From the NCBI RefSeq assembly GCF_001435815.1, contig NZ_AZFV01000022.1, positions 7,822 to 49,693 on the forward strand: a stretch of DNA of 41,872 nt, given 5' to 3'. Source of the DNA: Companilactobacillus nantensis DSM 16982. GTDB taxonomy: Bacteria; Bacillota; Bacilli; Lactobacillales; Lactobacillaceae. Positions 1 through 8,640 of the stretch are shown here, one piece after another (the first letter of the stretch is position 1; the number at the start of each line of letters is the position of its first letter). Made by a program: the position numbers and the translations under genes. The notes under the pieces are model-generated. The model had not been told where the DNA came from. It did not search any database and worked only from the letters and a program-made list of their open reading frames with translations.

Positions 1-102
1 TTCAATTTACTTAGTAAAAGCACGTAATGAGTTACCGTGGGCAACGATGACAACGTTCTTGCCATCTAATAGCTTAGGAGCGATTTCATCTTCCCAGAAT
101 GG
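1..102 (-). pseudogene. gpmA 3'-end fragment 1 (cut by window edge)
   Basis: The sequence matches the intact gpmA gene at 8870-8970 almost base for base, covering the codons around [14 protein letters not shown] back to [16 protein letters not shown]. Similarity stops abruptly after the bases ccattctgg (minus strand), the same point at which the other three fragments stop. The left end runs off the window, so its stop codon and terminator are not visible. It has no start codon and is not a gene. It carries the AATAGCTTA allele seen in fragments 2 and 4, not the AGCAATTTA allele of the intact gene. Confidence 0.9.
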
Positions 103-205
103 TATGTAAAATTATTTCTGTATCTGTTGATACTACTACCTTCCAAAGATTATTTTACATTTTCATAGTGTCCGATTATTGACAAACTTATCTAACTAAA
201 TCTCA

Positions 206-1471
206 TTAGATACTATAATTCTTTAATTCTAATTCTATTTTCCAGTAACATTTTTGATAATAAATTTTTACCATAAAATTTTTACCATGGTTAGGTATTG
301 TCTTTCCATAATTGTCCAACAATTGACTGACTCTATCGAACATGGTTCTTGTAGCTTGTTCCTCATTGCAACCCTCATATGTTGAATAATAAAATTCTAA
401 GATGACACTATTATGATAAATATCACATTTATCAAAAATTGATTGAAAATAAGAATAATCTGCCTGAGCTAAGGAATGACCGTAGAAAATAATCTTAGCA
501 ATCGATTTAGGAACTAATTCAGAATCATCTGAGTTCATTGCTAACCTCATTATCCTATAGGTCTTTGTGAACTTATAAATCCTATTATCTGCAAATACTT
601 TATCAGCATCAATTCCAATAATAGGTTTATGTCTCAAGGTGCTATGAATATTTCTTCTAATATTAATACTTTTAGACTCCGCTATTGTGTAATTAAAGTT
701 CAATTGATTATACGATTCCCTCTCAGACAGCTTTTCTAAAATATTCTTTGTCTCCGATTTATAGTAGCTATCACTTTCCGATTGGCCAATTAGATAATTA
801 TCAAGTAAATTCTCAAATATCTTTAACTGATTGAGTAGAAACTCGCTCAAATCTATGTTGATATTATATTCAAATATGTTCACCAATAAGAAAGCTATTT
901 TTTTAGTTATCAAATCAAATCGGCGCGCATCGGCTATACTTGATTCATCTTCCCTACTCAAGTCTTTAATATACTCACCAACAGCAGAAAACCTTGTTTC
1001 TGCGATAGTGTTAATTCTAGTTAATGGCGACTTTTTTCCTATTTCATATGATTCTTCTGTAAAAAAATCGCTGATAAATCCCTCAATGTTATACCAATAT
1101 TTTGAATCAGTACAAAAAATAATAAAACAGCTTGTCCAAAATCCCATTTTTTTTAGTTCTGGAGAAATCAAATTTGAAAATTTCTGAAGAAGTTCTAACC
1201 ATTGAGTGTTCCTAAAATCATTCTTATTAAGTTTAACTTCAATATATTCATCAAAACCAGCTTCTTCATAACCTCGCGGAGAATCTTTTGATTCTATTGG
1301 AAAATCAATAAATTCCTCCTTAAATAGTTCTTTTAATACTTTTAAATCATTGCTTGGAAAATTTCTTTTTAAATTTTCAAAAAATTGTTGAAAGCTTGAA
1401 GATAAACCACACTTCAAATCAAACCCATTTCCAAGAATTATCAATGATTTAACCTCATTAGCTTGTTCCAT
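206..1471 (-). CDS. AbiH-like abortive infection protein
   Basis: A 421-residue protein that opens with LIILGNGFDLKCGL at residues 10-23. The hydrophobic-GNGFDL signature with a following Ser/Phe-rich helix is the hallmark of the bacteriophage AbiH family. AbiH proteins are single-gene phage-exclusion factors first described in lactococci; their biochemical activity is not settled. The rest is charged and apparently cytosolic, with a late FYGHSLAQADYSYF segment (about residue 333) that fits the conserved C-terminal GHSL..AD motif of the family. The ATG start follows the strong ribosome binding site AAGGGGGGAAG. It is the first cargo gene to the right of gpmA fragment 1, with its own 435-bp leader region, so it is probably transcribed alone. 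The family call rests on motifs read by eye. Confidence 0.8.
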   Translation of the reverse strand: MEQANEVKSLIILGNGFDLKCGLSSSFQQFFENLKRNFPSNDLKVLKELFKEEFIDFPIESKDSPRGYEEAGFDEYIEVKLNKNDFRNTQWLELLQKFSNLISPELKKMGFWTSCFIIFCTDSKYWYNIEGFISDFFTEESYEIGKKSPLTRINTIAETRFSAVGEYIKDLSREDESSIADARRFDLITKKIAFLLVNIFEYNINIDLSEFLLNQLKIFENLLDNYLIGQSESDSYYKSETKNILEKLSERESYNQLNFNYTIAESKSINIRRNIHSTLRHKPIIGIDADKVFADNRIYKFTKTYRIMRLAMNSDDSELVPKSIAKIIFYGHSLAQADYSYFQSIFDKCDIYHNSVILEFYYSTYEGCNEEQATRTMFDRVSQLLDNYGKTIPNHGKNFMVKIYYQKCYWKIELELKNYSI

Positions 1472-1743
1472 TGAATACTTCCCCCCTTAGACGAACTATT
1501 AATTTGATTATATTACTTAATATCGTTGTCTACTACTCAACTAAAACATCGCCGTTACCAAAGTTCCTAAAAAGAATCAGAACGTATAAATTACTTTTAC
1601 ACTGAAACTATTTTAATAGGGAGTTGTGTCACAACCTCTTCAAATTAATAATATATTTTCTTCAGACCCATGAGACTTATTAACCTACTCTTATATAAAT
1701 AATTTAACATCCAAACAGAGTTCGTAGTGCCTAAAGAAAATAA

Positions 1744-1777
1744 AAAAGATGGAAGGTATTATTCACCATCCCTTCAT
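1744..1777 (-). terminator. Possible terminator in the 1472-1906 intergenic region
   Basis: On the minus strand a short stem GATGG/CCATC with a 13-base loop (an alternative GAAGG/CCTTC pairing overlaps it) is followed by TTTTTT. It would end transcription of the gene at 1907-2800. The stem is short, so the call is weak. The rest of the 435-bp stretch shows only AT-rich sequence in which a promoter for the AbiH-like gene must lie. Confidence 0.4.
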
Positions 1778-1906
1778 TCAATTAAATACCAATATGTAAG
1801 TTCAATTTGCGAATAGTTATTCCTGAAAAATGTGGTAAGCATAGCTATTTCCATCAGATTCAATCATTACTATGTAATGAAAAAACGACGTAGTTATTAA
1901 TATTAC

Positions 1907-2800
1907 CTACTTTTGCCTATCAAAAATCATGAGATAATATGTTGCTATCGCAACTGAACTATTTATCAATAGCTGAGCTTCTGCAAATCCGATTGCGACT
2001 CTATCATTACTTACGTGTGCATCACTATCATCATTTCTCATCTCATTAATGGCATCCACGACTTTATTAATACCTGATACCAATTTTTTTACTCTTGGAT
2101 TCCATGATGATTCAATTTTCATCCCAAGCGTCCTCACAACTAATCCTCTATATTCACCTAAATCCCCATTTTCTTTGTATATAATTCCATTATCATCTAA
2201 AATCTGCATGAATGTACCTTCAAGTATAGTTCTGGATTTGGTAACTACACTATCATAATCACCATCTTTTAAATCATTCTCTGCTTTGGATATAATACCT
2301 TTTAATAACTCGTCATCAATTCTTTGCTTAGATGCCGTAATTTCAGGAGTGACATTCAAGGGAATAATATCAAAATCGCCATTAATATATACCAGTTTTA
2401 AATCAGAGTACTCCAATTGTCTGTTTACAGCCTTTTTCCATTCAGTAATTATTTGTCTCTGAATGTCCCTACTTGATAAATAATCTCCATTTTCATCTAA
2501 AATATGAACATTTTCAATGGACTTATTTCCTTTTCTTAGAAATTCAATTTGTGTTTTTAGATGATCTATATTAGTCATGTAGGCTAACAATTCACCTGAT
2601 TTGTTAAGTGAATGGCAACCAGATAATACTTGTTCCATCATTAGCCATCTAGATTTCCATTCATTTTCAACATTAATATTAAAAATAGTACCTAAATTTA
2701 CTATTTCACTTCCTGTTAACCGTGGTAAGTATTCACCTTCTATTAATAAGTCAATAATTGGTCTTGCCGTTAAATTAGACAAACTAACCGATTCAGTCAT
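1907..2800 (-). CDS. Abortive infection protein, Abi-C family-like
   Basis: A 297-residue soluble protein. The C-terminal half (about residues 165-290) has the pattern of the abortive-infection C-terminal domain (Abi-C): ...ENDLKDGDYDSVVTKSRTILEG, then LVVRTLGM, KLVSGINKVVDAINEMRNDDSDAH, and a terminal helix rich in Ala/Ile. The motif RNDDSDAH is RX6H, compatible with a HEPN-like RNA-binding or RNase fold, which Abi-C proteins are thought to contain; that functional link is inference. The N-terminal half is not recognised. Transcribed toward the AbiH-like gene, but 435 bp apart with a possible terminator between, so likely a separate unit. The start is ATG; an AAAGGGTG site lies rather far upstream (about 13 bases). 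Confidence 0.72.
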   Translation of the reverse strand: MTESVSLSNLTARPIIDLLIEGEYLPRLTGSEIVNLGTIFNINVENEWKSRWLMMEQVLSGCHSLNKSGELLAYMTNIDHLKTQIEFLRKGNKSIENVHILDENGDYLSSRDIQRQIITEWKKAVNRQLEYSDLKLVYINGDFDIIPLNVTPEITASKQRIDDELLKGIISKAENDLKDGDYDSVVTKSRTILEGTFMQILDDNGIIYKENGDLGEYRGLVVRTLGMKIESSWNPRVKKLVSGINKVVDAINEMRNDDSDAHVSNDRVAIGFAEAQLLINSSVAIATYYLMIFDRQK

Positions 2801-2878
2801 TATTTTGTACCAACACCCTTTATCTTTTTAGTCAATATACGTCTGTACAAGCTAAATTAATTATATTACAAAACTACA

Positions 2879-2907
2879 CAAAAAAAGACCACACAATAAA
2901 GTGTGAT
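2879..2907 (-). terminator. Terminator carried with gpmA fragment 2
   Basis: Minus-strand hairpin GATCACAC/GTGTGGTC (8 bp with one G-T pair) followed by seven T. It sits just beyond the decayed gpmA fragment 2, where the gpmA terminator sits in the intact locus. Its sequence is a different allele from that of the intact gene and matches the terminator next to fragment 3. Confidence 0.75.
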
Positions 2908-2915
2908 CCTACATT

Positions 2916-3105
2916 ATAGAGATCATATGGTCTCCTTTAGCGACCTCATAAGTAACTATAAGTAATTCTAAATGGCATAGCAATTTCAACATCCATGATG
3001 CCAGAGCCACTAATGTTTTTGTTTAGTTAGATTACATAATGAGTTACCGTATGATTACGTTCTTGCTATCAAATAGCTTAGGGGGAATTTCATTTTCTTA
3101 GAATG
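2916..3105 (-). pseudogene. gpmA 3'-end fragment 2 (strongly decayed)
   Basis: Recognisable by the stretches atttcaacatccatgatg, taatgagttaccgt and tacgttcttgctatcaaata, which align in order with 8835-8970 of the intact gene, with several small deletions. The left part (about 2925-2970) is a decayed form of the hairpin that stands between stop codon and terminator in the intact locus (8694-8760). The right end again stops at the PFWEDE codons (..gcattcta on the minus strand). It is the most degraded of the four copies and has no open frame. Confidence 0.82.
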
Positions 3106-3212
3106 CACAACAGTATGTCACCTGTATCATTCATTTCTTAAAAATCAGTGACCTATTCATGTACGTATAACTTAACAAAATAAAAGCTCCATAATTATTA
3201 AGTAAACTAAAC

Positions 3213-4100
3213 CTATTTGCTTAATTCTTTCAAAATAACTACAGCCTTGTCATAATATTCTCTATCCGCATTTACTAGATACAATAGATACGATGCGCCT
3301 AAATACCCGTGTATAAACCGGCCTACTCGAGGTATTACTTTTGTCAAAAGTTCAACTGGTGTAATAGTAAATTCTTCAACTCTTCTAATCTTACCAGTAT
3401 CAGTTTTTTGATAATGATTATTTTTCCCCTCAAATAAACATGTTTGAGGATTATATACAATACTAGCATGACTATCCGCATTTCTAATACGATCATCCCA
3501 TCCATCTACTAGTAGGTTATGTTTCCCACCATCAATCTGTCTAAACAAATTTAGTTTATTAGATGATGGCTGTTTATCAATTATCTGAAGATCGTACTCT
3601 TTACCATTGACTACACGTGCAATGGCTATAATAAAAGTAAATAATTTCATACAATATTCAAAACCATTTGAGTAATCGTGCAATATTGCATTTGCCAATT
3701 CAATTCGTTTCAATGGATCTACACTACGCTCCTTGGACATCTCGGACAAATTATTTTTTAAAATTTGATGCTCTGTCAAAAAGCGAGTATATGAACTCAT
3801 TGTCTCTAACTGCAGATTGTTTTTATCACCAACCATAGATGCTGTAATAATATCTACCATTGCTTGTGGGTTAGTAGATTGCCCCTCTCTAAATAAGTCC
3901 ATGAAATCTATTATGTATGGAAGAGTTTCATAGTCAAAATTGGGATCATCATAAATGGAACAAAATGATAAGTAAATAAATTCTTGTGTAGAGATTTCTC
4001 CTCTTTTTTTTAAAAGATTCTGTGACTCACTACCAAAGGCACCTGATTTAGTCAAAGCTTCTAAATTTTTAATTTCACTATCAAATAAATTACTCCCCAT
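3213..4100 (-). CDS. HEPN-like protein with RNADSH motif, candidate defence gene
   Basis: A 295-residue protein, not recognised by family. It is helical and cytosolic by composition. Around residue 200 it contains DDRIRNADSHASI, an RX4H motif of the type that forms the active site of HEPN ribonucleases, preceded by a helix-rich stretch (LFTFIIAIARVVNG). A nuclease role is inference from this motif and from the neighbourhood of Abi genes. I chose the ATG at 4100 because AAAAGGG lies seven bases upstream; the longer frame to 4160 has no ribosome binding site. It is the only gene between gpmA fragments 2 and 3, so it forms one complete cargo unit. Confidence 0.6.
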   Translation of the reverse strand: MGSNLFDSEIKNLEALTKSGAFGSESQNLLKKRGEISTQEFIYLSFCSIYDDPNFDYETLPYIIDFMDLFREGQSTNPQAMVDIITASMVGDKNNLQLETMSSYTRFLTEHQILKNNLSEMSKERSVDPLKRIELANAILHDYSNGFEYCMKLFTFIIAIARVVNGKEYDLQIIDKQPSSNKLNLFRQIDGGKHNLLVDGWDDRIRNADSHASIVYNPQTCLFEGKNNHYQKTDTGKIRRVEEFTITPVELLTKVIPRVGRFIHGYLGASYLLYLVNADREYYDKAVVILKELSK

Positions 4101-4309
4101 TTTATAACCCTTTTCTATTTGAATAATTTCAATCAAATTAAGAAATCCATATGTAAACACTGCTTATTATATCAAAAAAGCATAAAACTATTCAGTTATG
4201 TGTGTTCTTAATGCGAATAGACAAATCCCCTACTTTCTTCACGTACATTTTTAAATCCTTTTTTTATATTTTGTTGAAAGTTAGTACCCGGGAGAGCCTT
4301 TTTTTTTAG

Positions 4310-4343
4310 CAAAAAAAAAATAAGACCACACAATAAAGTCTGA
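4310..4343 (-). terminator. Degenerate terminator carried with gpmA fragment 3
   Basis: Minus-strand GATCAGAC..GTGTGGTC, a mutated form of the hairpin beside fragment 2, followed by an A/T run that reads as T on the minus strand. Its position relative to fragment 3 matches that of the gpmA terminator. Confidence 0.6.
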
Positions 4344-4354
4344 TCCCATCTTGA

Positions 4355-4573
4355 ATTACTAATTGGTTAAGCTTCTTTTTACTTACAACTTGTAACTTGT
4401 CATCCAAGCATAAACAACTGGTTCACCAGTAGCCACTTCAACATCCATGATGTCAGCATCAGAGATGTTTTCAATGTACTTAGTGAGAGCACGTAGTGAG
4501 TTACCGCGTGAGTAGCGATGATAACGTTCTTGCCATCTAGCAATTTAGGAACGATTTCATCTTCCCAGAATGG
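4355..4573 (-). pseudogene. gpmA 3'-end fragment 3 (frameshifted)
   Basis: Aligns with 8756-8970 of the intact gene from the region of the stop codon to the PFWEDE codons. Small indels break the frame: translation gives [20 protein letters not shown] and then leaves the gpmA frame after ATHAVTHY. Similarity ends at gccattctgg on the minus strand, the shared breakpoint. It lacks the stop-to-terminator hairpin of the intact locus and carries the AGCAATTTA allele. An open frame of 66 codons over it (4400-4600) is a by-product, not a gene. Confidence 0.9.
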
Positions 4574-4673
4574 CACATCAATAGACATACTAAACCGCAT
4601 AAATCTATCAAGCCAATGCTTATTTTAATATCCGTCACCGATTCCCTTGGTGAAAAGATACTAATTGAGAAAT

Positions 4674-5456
4674 CTACTCTCTAATCACACAACAATTTTC
4701 ATTGAAGACTACTAAATCACGATAAATCCTATTAAACTTTATTTCACCATAAATGGCCAAATTTATAGGCACTTTTAAATTGCTCGCCTTAGATAGAGTT
4801 TCAGTTAAATCTTTAAGGTTGTTAAGAACTCCTAAACTAAAGAAAACTAATCCATTTGATGACAAGATTTGATAATTTTCAAATTTCTTCTTGCTTTCCC
4901 TTTTCAGAACTTTTACACGACCATAATAATACTTAGCAAAACCATCCCCTGCATGCTCACTTTTTAGATTTTTTGCAAATGCTTCAGTAAGCTTCTGCTG
5001 TGGAACTCGTTTTCTAACATGATTATTGGCTTTATTCGTAAAAAAAACCATTTCACTGTTTACTTTTCTCATAATTTTAGGTGCATTAGGATCTCGTTCA
5101 CGTACGGCAATATCTTCTTTTAATAATTGTGTAAGATCATGTTGTATCTCACTAGGATTCTTTTTCTGGAAATAGGCTTTGCTTTCCTTTTTTCCTGCAA
5201 CCTCAAACTCATAAGTACACTTCGGGTCATGTTCTGGATTCTCCTTTTGTGTACTTCTCCTAATATAATCATCGCCACTGATTTTATTAACGATTACTAA
5301 ATGTGTCTTTTTGCATTCTGGACAAAAGATATCATTGTCTAAGTCAATTCCCTCATCATCAATAGATCCACTTTTCATTTGAATAAGCTTCGATGCTTCT
5401 ATCAATTGTCCATATGTTTTCACATATGCACATTCAAACTTAGCTTTTTTACTCAT
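4674..5456 (-). CDS. Unrecognised protein with possible zinc site
   Basis: I do not recognise this 260-residue protein. Near residue 45 it has CPECKKTHL, and about 40 residues on HDPKCTYEF, giving a CX2C...HX3C set that could bind zinc. The middle is very basic (KKESKAYFQKKNP, RKRVPQQKL), and the C-terminal 80 residues alternate beta-like strands (ILSSNGLVFFSLGVL, VPINLAIYGEI). No signal peptide or membrane segment. The ATG at 5456 is chosen because GGGGGTG lies about ten bases upstream; the ATG at 5498 has none. It lies between gpmA fragments 3 and 4, among Abi-type genes, so a defence or mobile-element function is plausible but unproven. Confidence 0.6.
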   Translation of the reverse strand: MSKKAKFECAYVKTYGQLIEASKLIQMKSGSIDDEGIDLDNDIFCPECKKTHLVIVNKISGDDYIRRSTQKENPEHDPKCTYEFEVAGKKESKAYFQKKNPSEIQHDLTQLLKEDIAVRERDPNAPKIMRKVNSEMVFFTNKANNHVRKRVPQQKLTEAFAKNLKSEHAGDGFAKYYYGRVKVLKRESKKKFENYQILSSNGLVFFSLGVLNNLKDLTETLSKASNLKVPINLAIYGEIKFNRIYRDLVVFNENCCVIRE

Positions 5457-5748
5457 CTTATTTTTACACCCCCAATCCCTGTTACCTCGAAGAATCATTA
5501 AGTTCGCATTCTTCTAAGCATCATTTAATTGCCCTATAACTATGTTAACTAAATTTTACTATTATTGATATTTACATTATCATATGAAGTTTTAAAAACA
5601 TCCCGCTACTGATAGTAAAAAGTTATATAAGGTCATCAATACCAAAGTTTACGATATTATACCCTGGTCATCTTATTGACAAGAGAAAATCCTAACATTA
5701 CATTCTTACTTATGTATATTTTAGAAACTGTTCATCACTTTTACGGTC

Positions 5749-6345
5749 CTATTGATAGGGATTACCATACAATTCAACATAACGATAAAATCCTAAACGC
5801 TGTAGTTCCATCTCCCTGTGAGTTGACGATTGCTTAGTAAACAAACTCGATAGAATCGAATCTGTGAAGTCCAAAGTTGCTGTTCCGTTAGCTGTGATAA
5901 GATTACGATCTCGAACAACTTGTTTTTCTTGAAAATCTTGTGGATTCGTATACTGCCTGTCACCGTTCCAAAGGAACTGAGCGTTACCTGTATGCTGATA
6001 ACCAGTTAATAAACCATTACGGGCCAAATAATCAACAGCACCGCAAATTGCACCAACTGCTTTTCCTTGCTTCAAATAAGCTCGAATTGTCGCTGTTAAT
6101 TTTGGATAATCTTGCTTCCAAGAATCACCACCAATCAAGATTAAGAGATCGGCATTTTGTGAAAGCTCATTGAGTGTCTCATCAACCTGTGTCTTAAACC
6201 CACCAATTGACGTAACTATGGGCGTCACAGAAGCTGTAATAACCTGCCAATCATCCTTCTGATTAAGCTGACTGGACAAATAAGCCCCCTCCCAATCTGC
6301 ATATTGATCACACATAAAAAAAATAGCTTTTCTCATTACATGCAT
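5749..6345 (-). CDS. DJ-1/PfpI family protein (class I glutamine amidotransferase-like)
   Basis: About 198 residues. It starts RKAIFFMCDQYADWEGA, the usual first strand plus acidic/Trp helix of DJ-1/PfpI proteins, has DLLILIGGDSW around residue 70 and the nucleophile elbow GAICGAVDYLA around residue 100, with Cys as the likely nucleophile. A later ITANGTATLDF strand is typical of the YhbO/YdeA-like branch. Such proteins act as chaperone-like deglycases, hydrolases or amidases; the substrate cannot be read here. Two ATG codons, at 6345 and 6336, are close together; GAGG lies nine bases before the first, and GGAGG eleven before the second. It shares the inter-fragment unit with the unrecognised gene at 4674-5456, about 290 bp away. 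Confidence 0.82.
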   Translation of the reverse strand: MHVMRKAIFFMCDQYADWEGAYLSSQLNQKDDWQVITASVTPIVTSIGGFKTQVDETLNELSQNADLLILIGGDSWKQDYPKLTATIRAYLKQGKAVGAICGAVDYLARNGLLTGYQHTGNAQFLWNGDRQYTNPQDFQEKQVVRDRNLITANGTATLDFTDSILSSLFTKQSSTHREMELQRLGFYRYVELYGNPYQ

Positions 6346-6505
6346 TTCCTCCAACCTCAGTAATATTCAGACAATTAGTCTTCAATTAACTTAAATAATA
6401 CATCTTATACCACGACCTAGCAAACGTAAGTTCCCATTAAAAAATGTAATTAGTCTCCACCACAGATAATTGTGGAACTTATACATTCTTTTCACAACCT
6501 TGGCA

Positions 6506-6545
6506 AAAAAAATACGACCAACACACACTGTGCAGTCGTATTTTA
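6506..6545 (-). terminator. Terminator carried with gpmA fragment 4
   Basis: Hairpin AAATACGAC/GTCGTATTT with a 16-base loop and T runs on both sides, so it could work in both directions. Nearly identical to the one following the intact gpmA gene at 8640-8679. Confidence 0.85.
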
Positions 6546-6561
6546 TATTCAACTAATCAAG

Positions 6562-6780
6562 AATTAGTTAAGCTTCTTCTTACTTACAACGTTCAACTTG
6601 TCATCCAAGTCATAAACAACTGGTTCACCAGTAGCCATTTCAACGTCCATGATGTCAGCATCAGAGATGTTTTCAATGTACTTAGTAAGAGCACGTAATG
6701 AGTTACCGTGGGCAGCGATGATAACGTTCTTGCCATCTAATAGCTTAGGAGCAATTTCATCTTCCCAGAATGGAATTACA
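6562..6780 (-). pseudogene. gpmA 3'-end fragment 4 (well preserved)
   Basis: Matches 8760-8980 of intact gpmA nearly perfectly and stays in frame from the PFWEDE codons through [13 protein letters not shown] to the normal stop, followed by the gpmA terminator. Similarity ends at tgtaattccattctgg on the minus strand, a few bases beyond the breakpoint of the other copies. It lacks the hairpin present between stop and terminator in the intact locus. No start codon; not expressed as an enzyme. Confidence 0.93.
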
Positions 6781-6787
6781 ATTCAAA

Positions 6788-8248
6788 CTACTTTATCAAT
6801 TTATAATATTGATTTGGAGATGTCGGGGCTGATGCGACTCTTTCAAAAATTCCCATTTTAGTCAGATGATTTAATGCATTTCTAGCAGAACTCATACTAT
6901 AGCCATTAATACCTTCATATAATTCACGTGTACGAACACTACCATGTTCATAAGCTAATCCTATCGCAGTGTGTTCAATGAAATTAAGCTGTTGCCAATC
7001 CTTTCCAATCTTTGATTCTAAGTCATCATTTTTCCTAAATGATCTCATAATAATGTTATTTTTTAAAACTAAATTAACACTATTGGCGTCCACTTCATAA
7101 ATAGGATTATCCAAAAAGAACTCATTCATATCTTTATAAATACGGTCAACACCTTCACCAAATTCACGTACCCAGCCAAAATCGGTTAACGCTCTTGCAA
7201 TATATGGATTTCTTGAATAATGTGTTCGTCTGATATTCTCAGTAGTAACTACTGCAGGCAAACTACCAGGACTATGGATTTCCAAACGGTCATCAAACAT
7301 CAATACTCTAATATCATCGCCAGTGTAATTATAACCACGGTGTACAACTGCATTAACGATTCCTTCAAGCCATGCTCCCTTAGGGTATTCTGGAACATCA
7401 ACGAATTTACCCGACTTAGTATCCAAACTAGAGAATGTACGAAGTTGTGATTCTAAAATATCACTGGACTGTTGTAACATCTTATCTAACGGACCTTCAA
7501 TTCTAATTTGTTTAACAATATTCATATCAGAACCAGTTTTTGCTTCTTTACCTTCATATCGAATAAACCTAATTCTTGCACCTGGAATAAAGGCAGTGGG
7601 ATATTTAGAAAGTAACAATACTCCAGCTACAGTCAATCGATAATAAATTTGATCATTTTTATCTCTAATACGTTTAGCTAATCCTTTAGGGAAAAGTAAA
7701 TCCCATAGATTGTCTCCATCGAATCCGTACATTTCTTTATACTTATCAACAGTTTCTTCGTCCAAATCATCTAAAATTGCTTCGTCTATAGCCTGGCTTT
7801 CAAATGCCCTGATGCCCTTATCAAATTCCAAATTCTTACGTTCTTCAAACGTAGTATGATGAGTTTCATCGCCTATTCTAAGATATACTTCATCCTTTTT
7901 GTTCATATATAATTTATTATCAGTTGGCTTCACTGTTAGCAACCATACTTCATCAGGTAATCCTTGATTATTGAGTATATGTTTTACATTCTTTTCTATC
8001 TCTAGTGTTGGTACTACTCGTTGTGAACCAAGCTGAAGAATATCATTCTTCTTTTGAGATGACAGTAAGTTGACTCCTTCATATTTCTTATCTTTTATTC
8101 CCAATGCAACCGTTCCACCATCGGCATTAGCAAATGCTATCAAAATATTAGCAAGTTTATTCAAATCATATGAAGCGCTCTTTCGATCAAAGGTTTTACC
8201 CTCAGGAATACTTAATAAGTCTTTTTTCTCATATCTAGGAGTATTCAA
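6788..8248 (-). CDS. AlbA_2 (Schlafen-type) domain protein with ATPase-like domain, RecG-related
   Basis: A 486-residue protein. Residues 10-130 form an AlbA_2/Schlafen-type domain: EGKTFDRKSASYDLNKLANILIAFANADGG.VALGIKD. Residues 285-385 match the HATPase_c_4 region of RecG-like transcriptional regulators (LEGIVNAVVHRGYNY, DRLEIHSPGSLP, REFGEGVDRIYKDM). The C-terminus (about 420-486) looks like a winged helix. Such proteins are common in defence islands and act on nucleic acids or transcription. The start is TTG with GAGGTGA five bases upstream. It is the only gene between fragment 4 and intact gpmA. Its leader contains eight tandem 41-bp repeats driven by a clear promoter, an odd layout discussed in the findings. 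Confidence 0.85.
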   Translation of the reverse strand: MNTPRYEKKDLLSIPEGKTFDRKSASYDLNKLANILIAFANADGGTVALGIKDKKYEGVNLLSSQKKNDILQLGSQRVVPTLEIEKNVKHILNNQGLPDEVWLLTVKPTDNKLYMNKKDEVYLRIGDETHHTTFEERKNLEFDKGIRAFESQAIDEAILDDLDEETVDKYKEMYGFDGDNLWDLLFPKGLAKRIRDKNDQIYYRLTVAGVLLLSKYPTAFIPGARIRFIRYEGKEAKTGSDMNIVKQIRIEGPLDKMLQQSSDILESQLRTFSSLDTKSGKFVDVPEYPKGAWLEGIVNAVVHRGYNYTGDDIRVLMFDDRLEIHSPGSLPAVVTTENIRRTHYSRNPYIARALTDFGWVREFGEGVDRIYKDMNEFFLDNPIYEVDANSVNLVLKNNIIMRSFRKNDDLESKIGKDWQQLNFIEHTAIGLAYEHGSVRTRELYEGINGYSMSSARNALNHLTKMGIFERVASAPTSPNQYYKLIK

Positions 8249-8280
8249 TCTATCACCTCAAATTTTTATAATTATTCTTA

Positions 8281-8603
8281 ACTCTAAAAAACTGTCGTTA
8301 GCTCCGTAAAAATTTATTCAGCTCTACAAAACTGTCTTCAGCTTCGTGAATCTTTATTCAGCTCTACAAAACTGTTATCAGCTCCGTAAAGCTTTATTCA
8401 GCTCTACAAAAACTGTCTTCAGCTCCGTAAAGCTTTATTCAGCTCTACAAAAACTGTCTTCAGCTCCGTAAAGCTTTATTCAGCTCTACAAAAACTGTCT
8501 TCAGCTCCGTAAAGCTTTATTCAGCTCTACAAAAACTGTCTTCAGCTCCGTAAAGCTTTATTCAGCTCTACAAACCTGTTTTCAGCTCCGTAAATAGTTT
8601 TAA
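8281..8603 (-). repeat. Eight ~41-bp tandem repeats upstream of the AlbA_2 gene
   Basis: About eight head-to-tail units of 40-41 bp. The middle four are identical and the outer ones diverged, which suggests recent expansion in the centre. Each unit consists of two related ~20-base halves, both containing gagctgaa (minus strand): ttacggagctgaagacag and ttgtagagctgaataaagc. The array ends 33 bp before the TTG start of the AlbA_2 gene and begins at the predicted transcription start. No open frame crosses it. Confidence 0.93.
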
Positions 8604-8611
8604 CGGATACT

Positions 8612-8640
8612 ATTATATCAGCTTAACTAAATTAAATAAC
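8612..8640 (-). promoter_or_regulatory. Promoter driving the tandem repeats and AlbA_2 gene
   Basis: Minus-strand TATAAT at 8617-8612 within GATATAATAG, with a TTGTTA-like -35 box 19 bases upstream (slightly long spacing). A start seven bases downstream of the -10 box falls at about 8605, at the first repeat unit, so the transcript would begin with the repeats. Confidence 0.6.

Noticed and set aside
831-1187. Open frame on the plus strand inside the AbiH-like gene
   Set aside because: Antisense to a gene with clear family motifs; no ribosome binding site and no recognisable protein pattern.
4400-4600. 66-codon open frame on the minus strand
   Set aside because: It is gpmA fragment 3, which leaves the gpmA frame halfway; no ribosome binding site.
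6649-6861. Plus-strand frame over gpmA fragment 4, also seen at 8848-9042
   Set aside because: The same antisense sequence appears over the intact gpmA gene, so it is a shadow of that gene.
8281-8603. Tandem repeats as a CRISPR array
   Set aside because: Units are contiguous, without unique spacers, and no cas gene is present.
1-8640. Island as a prophage or ICE
   Set aside because: No integrase, capsid, terminase, relaxase or conjugation genes; only defence-type cargo and gpmA fragments.
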